Shown here: in pieces, positions 6,529-8,669 of the stretch
Layout of the letters: the number at the start of each line of letters is the position of its first letter
Numbering within the stretch: the first letter of the stretch is position 1
Source: Burkholderiaceae bacterium
GTDB lineage: Bacteria; Pseudomonadota; Gammaproteobacteria; Burkholderiales; Burkholderiaceae
Length of the DNA stretch: 8,669 nucleotides
Assembly (NCBI GenBank): GCA_017998575.1
Contig: JAGOCV010000168.1
Coordinates: forward strand, 1-8,669
Direction: 5' to 3'
Made by a program: the position numbers and the translations under genes
The notes under the pieces: model-generated
Told to the model about the DNA's origin: nothing
What the model saw: the letters and a program-made list of their open reading frames with translations, nothing else
Databases searched by the model: none

Positions 6529-8040
6529 TTCGACCTCGCGCAGGCGCGTGTCGATGATCGATGCCTCCACGTGGTCGGCGGGATTGCGCCCGGCCTGGCC
6601 ACGGCGGATCATCTCCTGCGCCGCTCGGAAGCGATCCACGGCCGCCTGGTAGTCGTAGCGCAGCACCTGGATTTCGGCCTCGGTGCGCAGCGCACGCAGC
6701 GGCTGGCCTTGCGCCGCATAACCGCCGGCCAGCCATTGCATGGCGGCCGTATCCTCGGGCAGGCGCGCGAGCCAGGACTGCAGGGCCGGCACGGTGTCGG
6801 CCGAACGCCCCAGGCGCGATTCGGCCTGCGCGCGCAGGAACAACTCGGGTCTGGCCGCCGTATTGGTCTGAGGCCCCAGCGCGGCCAGTGCCGCCTGGGC
6901 ATTGCCTTCGGCCAGCTCGATCTCCACGCGCAGCAGGCGCGCCGCGCGGGAGGCACGGACATCGTCGCGCACCAGCGAGGCCAGCCGCGAAGTGAATTCG
7001 CGCGCGCGATCGAACTCTCTCAATCGCATGGATGCCCATGCCGCTGCATAGAGATCGCCGGCGGCGCGCGGCTCCACCGACGGTCCGCTGCCGCTCGCCT
7101 GCGCCTGCGTCTGGGCCGCGCGCAGCGCGTCGACCGACGGATTGGCCATCATGCGTGCGCGCGCCGACACCACGGCATGCTCCAGTGAAGTCTTCACGCG
7201 CGCCTCGCGCTTCTCATCGAGCTGCTGGCGCAGTTGCATATCGGCGATCCGCTGCGTGGTGAGCGGGTGACTGCGCAGATAGGGAAAGGAGCCGTTGTCG
7301 TTGAGACGGGAGGCCTGCTGCAGCTTCTCGAACATCGTCACGAAGCCCGAGACATCGAAGCCCGCCTGGCCCATGAGGCCGTAGCCGATGCGGTCAGCCT
7401 CGCGCTCCATGTCGCGAGAAAAGTTGAGCTGATTCTGCACCGCCAGCGCCTGACCGCCGACGATGGCGGCATTGGCCGCATCGGGGCTCTTGCCCGCCGC
7501 CAGCACGCCCAGGATCATGGCGCCCAGCACCCAGGGCATCTGGCGGCCCTGCTCGGTCATCATGCGTGCGATGTGGCGCTGCGTGACGTGGCTGAGTTCA
7601 TGCGCCATGACCGAGGCCAGTTCGTCGCGCGAGGCCACCGTGCCGACCAGGCCCAGGTGCACGCCCATGTAGCCGCCGGGCAGGGCGAAGGCATTGACCG
7701 AACGGTCGCGCACCTGCATCACCACCCACGCAAAGCGTTCCTGGATGTCGGGCGTGAGTTCACCGCGCTTGATCGCCGCCTCGCGCAATGGCTCCCAGAT
7801 GGACTGAAGGTACTCGCCGATCAGCGGATCGTCGATGTAGTCGGGGTCACGATAGATCTCCCGCATGATGCGGTCGCCCAGCCGCCGTTCGGCGGCCACG
7901 GTCATGTCGTGGCTGTCGCCCATGCCGGGCAACTGGGCATGGGCGGTGGGAGACACCACGGCGGGAGCGCCCACGGCCAGGGCGAGCGCGAGGCAGGCAG
8001 TGCGGGTCCAGCGCGGGGTCGACGTTCGGTGAATGGGCAT
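6496..8040 (-). CDS. bepA: Periplasmic M48 zinc metalloprotease with TPR domain, BepA/YfgC-like
   Basis: The 514-aa product resembles BepA, which degrades stalled outer-membrane proteins and assists LptD assembly in the periplasm. A signal peptide is visible: basic MPIHRTSTPRWTR, hydrophobic CLALALAVGAPAVVS (16-30) and cleavage after AHA (about 35/36). The peptidase domain has HELSH (His147, Glu148, His151), the third zinc ligand in MEREAD (Glu212) and the SHPLT motif (His258) that acts as the regulatory His switch in BepA. NAFALPGGYMGVHLGL (116-131) is a typical M48 substrate strand. TPR-like helices fill about 330-480. I chose ATG 8038-8040 because it directly precedes the signal peptide; the frame stays open to a TTG at 8160, which would put 40 hydrophilic residues ahead of it. 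It is divergent from moaC and overlaps the holin-like gene tail-to-tail by 33 bp. Confidence 0.92.
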   Translation of the reverse strand: MPIHRTSTPRWTRTACLALALAVGAPAVVSPTAHAQLPGMGDSHDMTVAAERRLGDRIMREIYRDPDYIDDPLIGEYLQSIWEPLREAAIKRGELTPDIQERFAWVVMQVRDRSVNAFALPGGYMGVHLGLVGTVASRDELASVMAHELSHVTQRHIARMMTEQGRQMPWVLGAMILGVLAAGKSPDAANAAIVGGQALAVQNQLNFSRDMEREADRIGYGLMGQAGFDVSGFVTMFEKLQQASRLNDNGSFPYLRSHPLTTQRIADMQLRQQLDEKREARVKTSLEHAVVSARARMMANPSVDALRAAQTQAQASGSGPSVEPRAAGDLYAAAWASMRLREFDRAREFTSRLASLVRDDVRASRAARLLRVEIELAEGNAQAALAALGPQTNTAARPELFLRAQAESRLGRSADTVPALQSWLARLPEDTAAMQWLAGGYAAQGQPLRALRTEAEIQVLRYDYQAAVDRFRAAQEMIRRGQAGRNPADHVEASIIDTRLREVESLLREQRLER

Positions 8041-8113
8041 CACGTTGTGGGCATGGCGCCACCGGCTCATGCCAGACATGTGCACAGGCGCAGTTTCCAG
8101 AGAAGCATCGTCG

Positions 8114-8119
8114 TATGAT
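8114..8119 (+). promoter_or_regulatory. Candidate -10 element for moaC in the bepA-moaC divergent gap
   Basis: TATGAT (five of six matches) lies 72 bp before the moaC ATG. A convincing -35 is absent. The minus strand here reads TACGAC at 8111-8116, a poor -10 match that could serve bepA, so promoters for the two genes may overlap. Confidence 0.25.
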
Positions 8120-8191
8120 CCCGCCGATCCGTGAAGTTCAGTTGCGGATTCCGTTTCCAATCGTATTCCAGACCGTCACACGAGCGTTCAA

Positions 8192-8669
8192 ATGAGCTCA
8201 ATCACACACTTCGACGAGCACGGTCAGGCGCACATGGTGGACGTCGGCGACAAGCCCGCCACGCGCCGCCGCGCGGTGGCGCAAGGGCGCATCGACATGC
8301 TGCCGGACACGCTGGCCGTCATCGCTTCGGGCACGGCGAAAAAGGGGGACGTGCTGGGCATCGCGCGCGTGGCCGGTATCCAGGGCGCCAAGAAGACCAG
8401 CGACCTCATTCCGCTGTGCCATCCGCTGGCCCTGACCAAGGTCAGCATCGAGTTCGACCTCTCGCCGCAAGCGGACGCGCGCGAAGCCAGCGTGACCTGC
8501 CGCGCCACCGTCGAGACCACCGGCCCCACCGGCGTCGAGATGGAAGCGCTGACCGCTGTGCAGGTGGCCCTGCTCACCATCTACGACATGTGCAAGGCCA
8601 TCGACCGCGGCATGACGGTCAACGGTGTGCACCCGCTGGAGAAAGCGGGCGGCCGCTCGGGCCACTACG
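8192..8669 (+). CDS. moaC: Cyclic pyranopterin monophosphate synthase, cut by the right window edge
   Basis: MoaC turns 3',8-cyclo-GTP, made by MoaA, into cyclic pyranopterin monophosphate in molybdenum cofactor synthesis, acting in the cytosol as a hexamer of dimers. 159 codons are visible from ATG 8192, nearly the full family length (about 160), ending in KAGGRSGHY, which in homologues is followed by only a few residues. Key parts are the start [22 protein letters not shown], Lys51 near the active site, [15 protein letters not shown] (65-79, with His77), [14 protein letters not shown] (113-126, with Glu116 and Glu118), and YDMCKAID (131-138, with Asp132 and Lys135); these correspond to E. 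coli MoaC active-site residues. The Shine-Dalgarno sequence is weak. The gene is divergent from bepA across 151 bp, and no other mo-cofactor gene lies in the window. Confidence 0.95.
   Translation, partial: MSSITHFDEHGQAHMVDVGDKPATRRRAVAQGRIDMLPDTLAVIASGTAKKGDVLGIARVAGIQGAKKTSDLIPLCHPLALTKVSIEFDLSPQADAREASVTCRATVETTGPTGVEMEALTAVQVALLTIYDMCKAIDRGMTVNGVHPLEKAGGRSGHY

Noticed and set aside
5790..6557. 255-codon plus-strand frame overlapping the 148-aa and holin-like genes
   Set aside because: It runs out of frame through two better supported genes and is Arg/Ala/Gly-rich without motifs.
7234..8118. 294-codon open frame antisense to bepA
   Set aside because: Same composition artefact; bepA on the other strand has a signal peptide and all M48 motifs.

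Overview
The window is GC-rich DNA with the gene content of a betaproteobacterium, most likely order Burkholderiales and probably family Comamonadaceae. That placement is inferred from the DUF3717/DUF1289 protein, a YaeQ homologue, a YibF-like glutathione transferase next to purB, and the codon use. No mobile element, integrase, CRISPR array, tRNA or rRNA was seen, so this looks like ordinary chromosomal backbone.

Layout. (a) 1-384: the 3' part of a glutathione peroxidase gene interrupted by an in-frame amber codon at 115-117. (b) 385-768: a gene-free stretch with two terminator-like hairpins facing each other, a triplet of CCCGGG blocks and a pyrimidine tract. (c) A YibF-like glutathione S-transferase (minus strand), divergent from purB (plus strand). 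(d) yaeQ (plus strand), converging on two small cysteine-motif genes on the minus strand: a DUF2007/zinc-ribbon protein and a DUF3717-DUF1289 protein. (e) A 413-bp divergent gap whose right side is the 5' leader of a TerC-family membrane protein gene. This leader carries a recognisable yybP-ykoY (Mn2+) riboswitch and a competing-hairpin expression platform over the ribosome binding site. (f) A good intrinsic terminator after terC, then an unknown 148-aa protein and a small four-helix membrane protein of the YvlD/phage-holin-like family. (g) On the minus strand, a BepA-type M48 metalloprotease with a signal peptide, converging on and overlapping the small membrane protein gene by 33 bp. (h) On the plus strand at the right edge, moaC, complete except for its last few codons.

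Functional themes are housekeeping: purine synthesis (purB), molybdenum cofactor synthesis (moaC), outer-membrane protein quality control (bepA), thiol and peroxide chemistry (gpx remnant, GST), and metal homeostasis (riboswitch plus TerC).

The points most worth attention are the broken peroxidase, the riboswitch with its two mutually exclusive hairpins, and two genes (purB and the holin-like gene) whose -10-like hexamers lie exactly 6 nt before the ATG, suggesting leaderless mRNAs. No wholly new system is visible. The riboswitch class itself is known; the arrangement of its expression platform is the newest-looking detail.
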